Source: Candidatus Saccharimonadota bacterium
GTDB taxonomy: Bacteria > Patescibacteriota > Saccharimonadia > Saccharimonadales > Saccharimonadaceae
Assembly: GCA_017537745.1 (NCBI GenBank)
Contig: JAFYKF010000007.1
Location: 62,001 to 126,000, forward strand
Reading direction: 5' to 3'
Length of the DNA stretch: 64,000 nt
The notes below the pieces were generated by a model. It was not told the DNA's origin and searched no databases. It saw nothing but the letters and a program-made list of their open reading frames with translations. Positions 29,948 to 39,142 of the stretch are shown piece after piece. Every line of letters starts with the position of its first letter. The stretch's first letter is position 1. A program made the translations under genes and the position numbers.

Positions 29948-30340
29948 ATGAAGAAGAAAAAAGGCTTTACAGTCCCAGAAATTAGCGCTGTCATCGTAGT
30001 AGCACTATTACTTTTCGTCCTCTTTTTCACCCAATATCAGAATTTCGCGGCTATGCATCGCGACGAAGCTCGAAAGACTGCAATCAACACCATCTACTAC
30101 GCTCTCGAAAATAAATACAAAGAAATTGGTTATTATCCTGAATCCATCTCTATTGCTAACTTACCAGTAGTCGCCGAGAAGTTCTGGACCGACCCAGAAG
30201 GACACGATTTTAATACGCCAGAGAGTTCATACATTTACCAACCCGCCAATTGCCATCAGGCTCGCTGCACCGAATACACCCTTCGCACACGCCTCGAAAA
30301 AGAAGACGATTACATCAAAACCAACAGCCAAACTAAATAA
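29948..30340 (+). CDS. type IV pilin-like protein
   Basis: 130 residues with a class III prepilin signal: basic leader KKKKG, cleavage before FTVPE with the conserved Glu at mature position 5, then the hydrophobic helix (ISAVIVVALLLFVLFF). The C-terminal globular part has two Cys (NCHQARC) that may form a small disulphide loop. No prepilin peptidase, assembly ATPase or other pilin gene is adjacent, so it depends on components encoded elsewhere. TATAAT ends six bases before ATG (leaderless). Could be a minor pilin or pseudopilin. Confidence 0.75.
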   Translation: MKKKKGFTVPEISAVIVVALLLFVLFFTQYQNFAAMHRDEARKTAINTIYYALENKYKEIGYYPESISIANLPVVAEKFWTDPEGHDFNTPESSYIYQPANCHQARCTEYTLRTRLEKEDDYIKTNSQTK

Positions 30341-30341
30341 T

Positions 30342-30926
30342 TTAATCTTCAGATTTCTTGCGTAGAGCTTTCTTTTTCGCATCGGTAATCAAATCCGACA
30401 CCTCTTTGAGCTCATTTGGCTTAATATCAGAATACTCAAAAGTATATGTTGTCTCATCGCCCACTGTAGACAACCGGAAAGTTCCAAAATTAAACAACTT
30501 TTGCCAAATTCCATTTTGGCTAAAACTTGCATCCTCAATCGACGAAAGATCAATCACATTGATTGATGTTGCCATTGGTGATTTCATCACCATCTGAATC
30601 GCATGCTTATTAGTTATAAACAAACGGTTCCCACGATACACCATCAACGCAAACAACCCAATTGCTATTGCAACCATCACTAATGTAAACAGAAGTATAT
30701 ACATGAAATTCCGCCCCATATCGTCAATCGTGCTCTGCCCTAGCACCACCAAGAGAAAAGCAAACAAAACAAAAATCAATCCTGCCGCTACCCCACCAAA
30801 AATCAAAGCAAGACAAACTTTTGCCCTCGTAAAAGCAAATTCTACATATTCATCATCATCGAGTTTCAAAAACGGAAAATCTTTCTTACTCCGTTCGTGT
30901 CTAATTTTAGCTAAACCTTCGTCCAT
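30342..30926 (-). CDS. membrane protein with bacterial PH-like domain
   Basis: 194 residues. A short cytoplasmic N-terminus, two transmembrane helices (VCLALIFGGVAAGLIFVLFAFLLVVL, ~36-61, and YILLFTLVMVAIAIGLFALMVY, ~76-97), then a bPH2-type domain (NRLFITNKHAIQ, INVIDLSSIEDASFSQNGIWQKLFNFGTFRL). Such proteins are widespread in Gram-positive and Patescibacterial membranes; their ligand is usually unknown. AAAGGGA Shine-Dalgarno. It follows ruvB by ~20 bp and converges with the pilin gene. Confidence 0.75.
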   Translation of the reverse strand: MDEGLAKIRHERSKKDFPFLKLDDDEYVEFAFTRAKVCLALIFGGVAAGLIFVLFAFLLVVLGQSTIDDMGRNFMYILLFTLVMVAIAIGLFALMVYRGNRLFITNKHAIQMVMKSPMATSINVIDLSSIEDASFSQNGIWQKLFNFGTFRLSTVGDETTYTFEYSDIKPNELKEVSDLITDAKKKALRKKSED

Positions 30927-30947
30927 TAAAATTCCCTTTCACTTATA

Positions 30948-31967
30948 TTATATCTTATTTTCTGGATTTTGCAAGTGCTTTCTCCCTTTTTCTGTCACCA
31001 CTCTCCCCTTAGGCGTCCGCGCAATCAACCCTAATTGCAACAAATACGGCTCATAATAATCCTCAATCGTCGTTGCTTCATCACCAGTGAGCGCCGCAAT
31101 CGTCGTTAGCCCCACCGGCCGCTCTCCATAATGCTCCCACATCAGTTGCAACATATTCCTATCCGCCGGATCAAGGCCCAAATAGTCGATTTCCATCAAT
31201 TTTAGCGCGCTCGTTGCTACCGCCGTGTCAATTATTCCATCCCCATTCACGTCTGCATAATCTCGCACTCGCTTGAAAATCCGATTTGCAATCCTCGGTG
31301 TCAAACGCGACCGCGACGCCAGCAATTTACATGCTTCCGGTTCAATTGTAGTCGTCAAAATCCCCGCCGTCCGATTCAAAATCTGTTCAATCTCTGGTTC
31401 CTTATAATATTCCAACCGGTGAATAATTCCAAATCTATCGCGCAAAGGGCCCGCAAGCGAACCAGTCCTAGTGGTTGCACCAATTACCGTAAATCTCGGC
31501 AAATCCAGTCGTACACTCCGCGCCGCCGGCCCTTTACCAATCACGATATCAAGTTTATAATCTTCCATCGCAGAATACAGCACTTCTTCCACCGTCCGAC
31601 GCAACCGATGAATCTCGTCAATAAACAATACATCGCCATCTTTTAAATTGGTCAAAATCGAAGCTAAATCCCCCGCTCGCTCAATCGCTGGCCCAGAGGT
31701 CACCCGAAGAGATGCTCCAAGCTCGTGCGCTATCACCCCAGCCATCGTAGTCTTGCCGAGTCCTGGCGGGCCATATAGTAGCACGTGGTCCAAAGTCGAA
31801 CCATCCGCCCGCTTTTTTACCGCATCAATCGCCAACTTGATATTATTCTTAAGATGTTCCTGCCCAATATATTCATTAAAAGTCGTCGGCCTAAGCGAAA
31901 TCTCAATTCGCTCCTCTTCGCTGTCATTCTGCGCCGCAGTCGGCTCCACTAACCTCTCTATTGCCAT
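30948..31967 (-). CDS. ruvB: Holliday junction branch migration helicase RuvB
   Basis: AAA+ motor that drives branch migration with RuvA. 339 residues. RPTTFNEYIGQEHLKNN, Walker A YGPPGLGKTTMAG, Walker B LFIDEIHRL, sensor ATTRTGSLAGPLRDRFG and the C-terminal winged-helix segment (DYLGLDPADRNML) are all canonical. TATAAT ends six bases before ATG (leaderless). The stop lies close to the next gene, forming a small operon. Confidence 0.97.
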   Translation of the reverse strand: MAIERLVEPTAAQNDSEEERIEISLRPTTFNEYIGQEHLKNNIKLAIDAVKKRADGSTLDHVLLYGPPGLGKTTMAGVIAHELGASLRVTSGPAIERAGDLASILTNLKDGDVLFIDEIHRLRRTVEEVLYSAMEDYKLDIVIGKGPAARSVRLDLPRFTVIGATTRTGSLAGPLRDRFGIIHRLEYYKEPEIEQILNRTAGILTTTIEPEACKLLASRSRLTPRIANRIFKRVRDYADVNGDGIIDTAVATSALKLMEIDYLGLDPADRNMLQLMWEHYGERPVGLTTIAALTGDEATTIEDYYEPYLLQLGLIARTPKGRVVTEKGRKHLQNPENKI

Positions 31968-31992
31968 ACCATCATTATATCACACGACCAAA

Positions 31993-34104
31993 CTATTCAA
32001 AAACCGGTAGGTCATCTGGAAATGGGTCAAAGTCACTACTGCCAAAATCATCGTCATCGAAGTCTTTAAATCCATCCCCATCTTCGTCACGAGCCGAAAC
32101 TCCAAAACCGCCAAATCCACCAGAGCCATACGGATTATAGCCCAATTCCATCAAAAACCTCGATGGCATATTATAATTCCGACTTCCAAACGAATATCTA
32201 CTCCCCGCATAAGTCAAAAACAATCTCTGCATTGCCCGCGTCATCCCTACATAAGCCAATCGTCGCTCTTCTTCAAGCCCAGCCGTTTCCTCCGCCGCTC
32301 GCGCGCTCGGAAACAACCCCTCTTCCATTCCCACCACAAATACCACTGGAAATTCCAAACCCTTCGCCGCATGCAAAGTCATCAAAGTCACCGAATTCTT
32401 ACCAGAAGCCTCGTCTGCCGACGACATCAAAGACGCATCCGCCAAAAAATCCTCTAAATTCTCGTATGCCTCAGCATTAGATTCCAAAACCTCCAAGTTT
32501 TTCATTCTCTCTTCAGCACTCGGCGTCCCATCATCAGTCAAAGTCCGAAAATCAAAATACGAAATCGCCTTTTTAATAATCTCACTTGGTGCCATTGTCG
32601 AACCTACCATCCGATAAAACCCAACCAGTTTAGCAAACGCCGTCTTTGCCTTGGCAGATTTCAACGCTTCTGATAAATCCGGGTTCATTAGTGGCGCTTC
32701 ACCCTCTACTACGTCCATCGCATCCATCAATTTATTTAGCGACGCTTCACCAAGTCCAGACAGCACGTTTTTCGCCACTCGCGTAAGACTCACCTTATCG
32801 CGTCCGCTCACCATTAACTTCAAAATCGCTAGTACATCTTTCACTTCCTTACGATCATAGAATCTCACCCCACCCACAATTTTATAAGGAATGTGCAAAT
32901 TAATAAAAACTTTTTCAAAAGCATACGATTGTGCATTTGTACGATACAAAACAGCAAAATCACTGTAATCAGGATATTTGGCAGTGAGCTCTGTAATTTT
33001 CCGCGCTACAAACTCCGCTTCCTTGTTTTCGTCCGCCAAGGCTTCAATTTCAACCGGCTCCCCATCACCCGCTACGGTAAACAATTTCTTATCTGTTCGC
33101 GTTTTATTCTCTTTTATCACTTTCTGCGACACCGCCAAAATACAACCCGTCGAACGATAATTTTGTTCCAATTTTACCACCTTCGCACCAGGAAAATCTT
33201 TTTCAAAATTCAAAATATTGGTAAAATCCGCGCCCCGCCATGAATAAATCGACTGCCAATCATCCCCCACTACACAAATATTACGTTTTTCATTTACCAG
33301 TAACTTTACTAACTGATATTGAATCAAGTTCGTATCCTGATACTCATCAATTAAAATATGTTCAAATTTCTGTTGCCATTTTTCACGTATTTTTTTATTC
33401 TTCGCAAATAATTCCAAAGTCTTCAACAATAAATCATCAAAATCCAAAGCCCCAGCTTTTTTCTTTTCTTCTTCATAACCACGAAAAATCTTCGCAATAT
33501 CACGTTGATTAGGATAAAGCGCACTCGCAGCATATTCTTCTGGCCCATTTCCACGGTTTTTTTCACCTGAAATAATCGACTGAACCGACTTCGGCTTCAA
33601 AGCCTTATTTTCAGACAAATGCAGACTTTTCATCACGCGCTTAATCAATGAAATCTGATCGTCAGTGTCATAAATCACAAAATCCCGCGTCAACCCTGCC
33701 GCCTCCGCCTCAATCCGAAGAATCTTCACGCAAATACTATGAAACGTCCCCATATACGGCATGAACGACTTTGGTGGTTGGTCGGGGGTGGCCGAAAATG
33801 GTCTTTCGAAGGGCCTAAGACTTGGCCGAGCGGCCCGGAGCGGCCCGAGAAAGGCCTTTTCGGACAGGACCCCCGAAACTAGCCCCCAGAGTCTCTGCCG
33901 CATTTCATTGGCCGCTTTATTAGTAAACGTCACCGCCAGTATTTGATTCTCGCGTACGCCATGCGCAATCAAATTTGCAATTCTATGCGTCAGAGTCTTA
34001 GTTTTACCAGACCCAGCTCCCGCCAAAATCAACACCGGTCCTTCAAGACATTCCACCGCTTCTTTCTGCTGCTCATTTAAGCCATCAAAAATACCACTAT
34101 CCAT
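31993..34104 (-). CDS. pcrA: UvrD/PcrA superfamily 1 DNA helicase with in-frame palindromic insert
   Basis: 3'-5' DNA helicase for repair and fork restart, 703 residues. Motif I AGAGSGKTKTLTHR, Ia FTNKAANEMR, II IDEYQDTN, III SIYSWRGAD, IV LEQNYRSTG, V VTLMTLHAAKGLEFPVVFVVG and VI RRLAYVGMTRA are intact. Between Ia and Ib (normally a few residues before GTFHS) lies a ~40-residue Arg/Pro-rich insertion (LGPLRAARPSLRPFERPF...) encoded by a ~125-bp palindrome at 33768-33892. The acidic C-terminal tail (DEDGDGFKDFDDDDFGSSDF) replaces the usual basic RNAP-binding end. Downstream of murA by six bases. Confidence 0.94.
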   Translation of the reverse strand: MDSGIFDGLNEQQKEAVECLEGPVLILAGAGSGKTKTLTHRIANLIAHGVRENQILAVTFTNKAANEMRQRLWGLVSGVLSEKAFLGPLRAARPSLRPFERPFSATPDQPPKSFMPYMGTFHSICVKILRIEAEAAGLTRDFVIYDTDDQISLIKRVMKSLHLSENKALKPKSVQSIISGEKNRGNGPEEYAASALYPNQRDIAKIFRGYEEEKKKAGALDFDDLLLKTLELFAKNKKIREKWQQKFEHILIDEYQDTNLIQYQLVKLLVNEKRNICVVGDDWQSIYSWRGADFTNILNFEKDFPGAKVVKLEQNYRSTGCILAVSQKVIKENKTRTDKKLFTVAGDGEPVEIEALADENKEAEFVARKITELTAKYPDYSDFAVLYRTNAQSYAFEKVFINLHIPYKIVGGVRFYDRKEVKDVLAILKLMVSGRDKVSLTRVAKNVLSGLGEASLNKLMDAMDVVEGEAPLMNPDLSEALKSAKAKTAFAKLVGFYRMVGSTMAPSEIIKKAISYFDFRTLTDDGTPSAEERMKNLEVLESNAEAYENLEDFLADASLMSSADEASGKNSVTLMTLHAAKGLEFPVVFVVGMEEGLFPSARAAEETAGLEEERRLAYVGMTRAMQRLFLTYAGSRYSFGSRNYNMPSRFLMELGYNPYGSGGFGGFGVSARDEDGDGFKDFDDDDFGSSDFDPFPDDLPVFE
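33768..33892. repeat. palindromic element, family B, inside pcrA
   Basis: Arms of ~45 bp: left contains TCGGGGGTGGCCGAAAATGG, the reverse complement of the right contains TCGGGGGTCCTGTCCGAAAA; both continue to CTTTC..GGGCC. GGACAGGACCCCCG in the right arm matches the murB element. G+C far above the gene's average. The helicase frame is kept. Confidence 0.75.
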
Positions 34105-34110
34105 CGCAAA

Positions 34111-35661
34111 TTAAATCCCAGTCAATGGCGAAATATCTGCGCCCAAATGTCTTAATCTCGCCGCAAAATCCTGGTATCCACGATTGATCGGATAAACATT
34201 GCGCAAAATTGAAGTTCCTGGTGCTGCCAGCATCCCAATCAGCACTACTACTGCCGGTCTTAAAGCCTGTGGTGCCGTCAAATCTGCCGGTCGCCAATTG
34301 GTTGGGCCCTCAATATATAATCTGTGTGCATCAAGAAGTTCCACTTTTGCATTCAAATTTGACAGTTCTGTTGTATAGATTGCCCGATTTTCAAACACCC
34401 AGTCATGTATCATTGTTCGTCCTTTTGCCACTGCAGCAATTACCGAGAAAAATGGCAAGTTATCAATGTTGAGCCCCGGGAACGGCATCGGATGAATCTT
34501 GTCTTTTGGTGCCACCAGCTCAGACTTCATTATCTTCAAATCAATCAACCTTGTCCGTCCATTCGCCGACAAATATTCCGACGATTTTTCAAATTTTGCA
34601 TTCATTGATTTCAAAATTTCAAGCTCAATTTCCAAAAATTCAATCGGCGCACGCTGAATCGTAATTTCCGAATTCGTTACATATGCTGCCGCAATGAAAC
34701 TCATTGCTTCAATTGGGTCTTCCGAAACATCATACTCAACGTTTTCGTCGATTCGTGCTCGTCCTCGCACAGTCAAAGTTGTAGTCCCAATTCCGCTAAT
34801 TTTCACACCTAATTTTTCTAGGAAAAAGCACATATCTTGCACCATATAGTTTGGCGAAGCCCCTACAATTGTTGTCTTTCCCGGCGAGAGAGCCGCCGCC
34901 ATCAACACGTTTTCTGTCACGGTGTCACCACGCTCAATCAAAACAATATATCTATCACTGTATTTATTCAAAGTATGTTGATTTACCGTCACATCATAAA
35001 AACCACTTCTGCATTGCGCATCTACATCCAAGCCAAATGACTCTAACGCCTTAATGTGTGGCTCTACCGTCCTCGTCCCAAGCGAACAACCACCGGCATA
35101 CGGCAGCTGAAAATGTTTGTAGCGATGAAGCAATGGCCCCAAGAACATGATTATAGAACGTGTTTTACGTGCCGCCTCGAGATCCATCTCTTCAAGTTTC
35201 AATTCACGTGGTGATATAATTTCTAGGTCTCTGTGACGATTCGTCCACTTACATTTAACACCAATCGACTCCAAAACTTCAATAATTCTGAAGACTTCTT
35301 CAATGCGCGCAATTCGATGAAAAGTCGTTTTTCCTGCATTTAAAAGCGATGCACACAAAAGCCCCACTGCCGCATTTTTGGACGTATTGACCGTTATTTC
35401 ACCAGAAAGCTCCTTCCCTCCACGTATCCTAAAACTCTGCTTTGCCGAGTCATTTATAGAGAGAATTTGGCTTCCCAAAGCCTCCGAAAGCTTTTTAATC
35501 ATTTCGAGCGACACATTTTGACCGCCTTTTTCAATTCGATGGATTGCCGACTGACTCGTCCCCACCATTTCCGCCAATTCACCTTGCGTTAACCCCCTAT
35601 CAGTCCGCATTTGTTCAATAGTTTCACCAATCACCTGATGATAAGTCTTCATTTTTTTCAT
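34111..35661 (-). CDS. murA: HTH (XRE)-UDP-GlcNAc 1-carboxyvinyltransferase fusion
   Basis: 516 residues from the ATG at 35661 (TATAAT ends six bases upstream; leaderless). Residues ~5-62 are a helix-turn-helix of the Cro/C1-XRE type (IEQMRTDRGLTQGELAEMVGTSQSAIHRIEKG). From ~75 on it is MurA/EPSP-synthase fold: TVNTSKNAAVGLLCASLL with the catalytic Lys-Asn, YAGGCSLGTRTVEPHI with the reactive Cys, and the C-terminal GYQDFAARLRHLGADI. MurA transfers enolpyruvate to UDP-GlcNAc, the first step of peptidoglycan synthesis. The HTH domain suggests DNA binding, possibly autoregulation. Divergent from pgk; followed by pcrA. Confidence 0.92.
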   Translation of the reverse strand: MKKMKTYHQVIGETIEQMRTDRGLTQGELAEMVGTSQSAIHRIEKGGQNVSLEMIKKLSEALGSQILSINDSAKQSFRIRGGKELSGEITVNTSKNAAVGLLCASLLNAGKTTFHRIARIEEVFRIIEVLESIGVKCKWTNRHRDLEIISPRELKLEEMDLEAARKTRSIIMFLGPLLHRYKHFQLPYAGGCSLGTRTVEPHIKALESFGLDVDAQCRSGFYDVTVNQHTLNKYSDRYIVLIERGDTVTENVLMAAALSPGKTTIVGASPNYMVQDMCFFLEKLGVKISGIGTTTLTVRGRARIDENVEYDVSEDPIEAMSFIAAAYVTNSEITIQRAPIEFLEIELEILKSMNAKFEKSSEYLSANGRTRLIDLKIMKSELVAPKDKIHPMPFPGLNIDNLPFFSVIAAVAKGRTMIHDWVFENRAIYTTELSNLNAKVELLDAHRLYIEGPTNWRPADLTAPQALRPAVVVLIGMLAAPGTSILRNVYPINRGYQDFAARLRHLGADISPLTGI

Positions 35662-35724
35662 AAGCAAATTATATCACGGGATGAATATTTTGTAAAGAAT
35701 TTTCTTCTATGTTAAAATTAAGAT

Positions 35725-36777
35725 ATGAAAACTATTGAATCCATCAATGTCAAAGATAAAACCGTTTTAGTCCGCGTCGACTATAACGTTCCAGTCAAAA
35801 AAAACAAAGTACTAAGCGACCTACGCGTAAGAGCCAGCCTGCCGACTATCAACTATTTATTGGAAAATGGTGCCAAAAGAATCGTCCTCATTTCACATCT
35901 CGGACGCCCAGAGGGCAAAATTAATCCCGAATTTACCCTTTCACCAGTCGCAGATTGTCTTCGCGCCCTTCTCCCCGACCAAACTATCGGCTTCTACCCC
36001 ACACCAGAACCAGGCGAAACAGTCAAAATCCCAGACAATATCAAAATTGCTCTCCTAGACAATCTCCGCTTTAACCCAGGCGAAGAAAGCAATGATAAAC
36101 AATTCATCAAAAGCATTATCGACGGTGTAGGTGCCGATGTTTACGTCCAAGATGGTTTTGCAGTTGTTCACCGCGCTCACGCCTCCACCGACGCCGTTAA
36201 AGAATTCCTCCCAGTCTACGCCGGTTTATTGCTCGAAAAAGAAATTAAAAACCTTGATTCCGTATTAAACAATCCCGCTCGTCCACTAGTCTTAATAATC
36301 GGTGGTTCAAAAGTTGAAGACAAAGAACCTCTCATCAAAAAATTCACCAGCCTCGCCGACCACATTTTAGTGGGTGGCAAAATTGCCGCCGATGGCTACA
36401 AATCAAACAACAAAAAAATCTATGTCGCCACTGATTTTGACGAAGATTCCACTGGCGCCAAACTAGATATTGGACCCATTTCCACCGCCGAATTTGCCAA
36501 TCACATTGCCGACGCCAAAACCATTGTTTGGAATGGGCTCCTCGGTAAAGCCGAAGACCCAGCTTACGCCACCTCTTCCAACATTGTAGCTGATTTAATT
36601 GGCGAAAAATCCGACGCCACCACCATCATTTGCGGTGGCGACACTACAGGATTTGTCGAAGAATTAATGACAAAACACAAAAATCTCAAATACTCCCTCA
36701 TTTCTACCGGTGGCGGCGCTAGCTTAGAATATCTACTTGGCAACCACCTGCCTGGCCTCTCCGCCATCAAAAAATAA
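35725..36777 (+). CDS. pgk: phosphoglycerate kinase (short form)
   Basis: Makes ATP from 1,3-bisphosphoglycerate. 350 residues, about 40 below the usual length. LVRVDYNVPV, LISHLGRPEG, LLDNLRFNPGEE, VHRAHASTD, GGSKVEDKEP, VWNGLLG, CGGDTTGFVE and STGGGASLEYLLG correspond to the family's substrate and nucleotide sites. The usual NDAFGTAHR reads QDGFAVVHR. TAAAAT ends six bases before ATG (leaderless), back to back with murA. With tpiA and pyk it marks a lower-glycolysis energy route. Confidence 0.94.
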   Translation: MKTIESINVKDKTVLVRVDYNVPVKKNKVLSDLRVRASLPTINYLLENGAKRIVLISHLGRPEGKINPEFTLSPVADCLRALLPDQTIGFYPTPEPGETVKIPDNIKIALLDNLRFNPGEESNDKQFIKSIIDGVGADVYVQDGFAVVHRAHASTDAVKEFLPVYAGLLLEKEIKNLDSVLNNPARPLVLIIGGSKVEDKEPLIKKFTSLADHILVGGKIAADGYKSNNKKIYVATDFDEDSTGAKLDIGPISTAEFANHIADAKTIVWNGLLGKAEDPAYATSSNIVADLIGEKSDATTIICGGDTTGFVEELMTKHKNLKYSLISTGGGASLEYLLGNHLPGLSAIKK

Positions 36778-36792
36778 TTATTTAGATAAAAT

Positions 36793-38097
36793 CTAAAGTT
36801 TAATAACTTCAAACTCCAAAATCGTCAATGAGTTCATGTCGTCCTGACCGTCAATTCCATTACCACCAATTGTTATCGTGGCATTAGATAAATTATTTGG
36901 GACAGCGTTGTTACCTCTAATATATTTATTCTGATACCCGCCCACCATGGACGCATTAATAATTGGTTTTTTATTCCATCCAGTCGGCTCATAAGTAATC
37001 GTTACATCAAAAGTCCTTTCGCCAGTCAAGGCGGAAGAGCTAAGTGCCGCATAATTATTTGGAGTCAACAATCCAGTACTACTACTTCTGGAGCGATTAA
37101 AGTAGGAGCCAATCCTCAGATATCCTCTATTGTAGTTATACAAGGCAAATCCATCATAGTTATTACCATTAGGCTGCAAAGCCGTCAAAACATACTTACC
37201 ATTCTCATTGGCAAGATCCGTCTTAAACACAATATGTATCGAGAACGCATTACCGTCAAATGCAACCACTCCAGTATCTATATTGTTTCCAGGCAAAACC
37301 TGCAACCCACCACTGGTGCTATTCGTTGTATCAATTGAATAGCCAACTACCCTACCATTCGGATCAATTTCTTGCACAGTTACATTGCCGTATTGGTCAG
37401 TCGTAGTAATTGTTTGTGAACCGTCTGGATTTACAACTATCACCGTTCCGCCAGTCACCTGAGTAAATTGATAATTAACTATACCATTAGACAAAGTCTG
37501 ATAAGCACTCGCCACCGTTCCCCCCGACACAATTGACGGGTCATAGGCATATTTTGCATAAAAACTCGCTACTCCACCAGCCGGAACTGAGCCCGTCATA
37601 TCAATCACATTCGTAGTTGAAAGCCCCAATGTAGTTGCATCCGCCACCGACAATACCGATGGCACAATATATTCATTTGTATAAGTCCCAAGTTGGCTCG
37701 TGGGATCATACAATACATCAGACAATTTATATGCATCATTATTTTTATTTTTCACATCTATTTTATAAATCACATAGGAGCCACCATCCGCATCTAGATA
37801 AATATAATTCGTTAATAAAGTTGAATAATACGTTTTTATTGTTTGGCTAGTACTCGCCCCATTCATCGCCGCCACTGACACATTTGTAATAAAAAGTCCG
37901 CTCTGCGTGTCAGCACCAATATCGCCGCCGATAGATAATTCCGAGGTAATACTCGCATACCCAATCCCCAAAAAAATCACCACCACAATAAAAACTATTG
38001 CAAGACTCGTGCGCACAAAATTAAACAAACTTTTTAATTTTCTGAGATTGGAAATCCTGATTTTTCTGAGACCGGTCTTATTCCTTTTCATTTGCAT
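36793..38097 (-). CDS. exported fibre or adhesin subunit with LamG-like domain (SipW cassette, gene 4)
   Basis: 434 residues. A basic N-terminus (KRNKTGLRKIRISNLRKLK) precedes a hydrophobic signal helix ending GIGYASITSELSIGGD, the same pattern as in the 40307-40888 product and typical of substrates of SipW-type signal peptidases (TasA/camelysin-like). The middle is beta-rich, Ser/Thr/Gly/Tyr-rich and without Cys; residues ~280-430 (FDGNAFSIHIVFKTD, TFDVTITYEPTGW, ATITIGGNG) look like a LamG/concanavalin-type jelly roll, often carbohydrate-binding. The start overlaps the upstream gene by 20 nt; ATG at 38091 is an alternative. Probably surface-exposed. Confidence 0.7.
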   Translation of the reverse strand: MQMKRNKTGLRKIRISNLRKLKSLFNFVRTSLAIVFIVVVIFLGIGYASITSELSIGGDIGADTQSGLFITNVSVAAMNGASTSQTIKTYYSTLLTNYIYLDADGGSYVIYKIDVKNKNNDAYKLSDVLYDPTSQLGTYTNEYIVPSVLSVADATTLGLSTTNVIDMTGSVPAGGVASFYAKYAYDPSIVSGGTVASAYQTLSNGIVNYQFTQVTGGTVIVVNPDGSQTITTTDQYGNVTVQEIDPNGRVVGYSIDTTNSTSGGLQVLPGNNIDTGVVAFDGNAFSIHIVFKTDLANENGKYVLTALQPNGNNYDGFALYNYNRGYLRIGSYFNRSRSSSTGLLTPNNYAALSSSALTGERTFDVTITYEPTGWNKKPIINASMVGGYQNKYIRGNNAVPNNLSNATITIGGNGIDGQDDMNSLTILEFEVIKL

Positions 38098-39142
38098 CTG
38101 TCACCTTGAAGATAAATCGATACACCGTATTATTGTTGGTAGCTGGAATTATAAATTCTGTCTGTTGCGGTTTATCTTTTTGATACATTAGTACTGGCGA
38201 TTGCAACGAATCTCTAATTTCAAACAAATCTTCAAGCGTTTCCGCTTCAACCAAATGATTTTTCCCAATTTTATATGGCTCCGTAATTGGTTGCAAAAAT
38301 GCTGAATAATTCTTTTCGATTTTTTCAATCTCACGTTGATAATTTTGCAATGGCGTCCTCGCCCTGCGTATTCTTCGCGCAATATCAAAGAATTCAAACA
38401 CCGCGATCACCAAAAACATTAAAGCAAAAATCAAGAATGGAGTTTTGTTGCCAGTTTGTTGCACCTTTAGAAAATCGTTACTATAAAAATCATTTTTGCT
38501 TATGCTCACTGCTACAGTCTTAGTTGTAAGTGGCACCGAAAAACTAATTCTTGCCGATTTATTTGCATTTTTCACATTCAAATCCGTTTCCGTTGCCACA
38601 TCAACATACATCGTCACAGTAAGCGTACTCTCAGTCCCGTCCAAATCGTAAACACTTATGAACTTACTTATTAAACCATTATATTTAACATAATTAATAC
38701 GTATGGTCTTATTAAAATCTTCTTCCAGTGCCAATTCGGTATTGGGCACCAATTCATCTTCGTAATTATAAATCGTATTGTGTGAGACCTTGTCCAGCAC
38801 ATTAACTTCAGCTATTATTTTGTAGCTTCCTTTGAGATTAACTCCTTCCGCCAAAGCATCAAAACTATACCGGAAATTTGCATTAATATAATCAATTAAG
38901 CTTGCCACATATTCATTGCTCTTTTTTTCGTATTCCTTCTCAAAAAACTCATTTTCTTTCAAAATAACGGACGTAGTTACGTCGCCATTTTCAGAATATA
39001 AAATATTATAATCTCTCGCCAAGAAAATATAAGCCGACAAGCTACCAAGCATCAAAATTACATCAAACACCAACAAGACAATCAGCTTTGGCACCAAATT
39101 ACGCTTCTTCTTTTTTTGCTGCTGCTTTTTCTTCTTTTTCAT
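38078..39142 (-). CDS. bitopic membrane protein, DUF5305-like (SipW cassette, gene 3)
   Basis: 354 residues from the ATG at 39142, which overlaps the upstream stop as ATGA. An extremely Lys/Gln-rich N-terminus (KKKKKQQQKKKKR), transmembrane helix ~22-45 (LIVLLVFDVILMLGSLSAYIFL), a ~185-residue extracytoplasmic domain (ILKENEFFEKEYEKK, SARISFSVPLTTKTVAVSI), a second helix ~238-255 (PFLIFALMFLVIAVFEFF) and a cytoplasmic C-terminal domain. Layout and position beside a type I signal peptidase match DUF5305 proteins as I know them; the match is not strong enough to be certain. It may assist processing or assembly of the fibre subunits. Confidence 0.65.
   Translation of the reverse strand: MKKKKKQQQKKKKRNLVPKLIVLLVFDVILMLGSLSAYIFLARDYNILYSENGDVTTSVILKENEFFEKEYEKKSNEYVASLIDYINANFRYSFDALAEGVNLKGSYKIIAEVNVLDKVSHNTIYNYEDELVPNTELALEEDFNKTIRINYVKYNGLISKFISVYDLDGTESTLTVTMYVDVATETDLNVKNANKSARISFSVPLTTKTVAVSISKNDFYSNDFLKVQQTGNKTPFLIFALMFLVIAVFEFFDIARRIRRARTPLQNYQREIEKIEKNYSAFLQPITEPYKIGKNHLVEAETLEDLFEIRDSLQSPVLMYQKDKPQQTEFIIPATNNNTVYRFIFKVTDANEKE

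Noticed and set aside
38091-38097. Frameshift or split between the DUF5305-like gene and the LamG-like gene
   Set aside because: The 20-nt overlap with separate starts is normal operon overlap; both proteins begin and end as expected.
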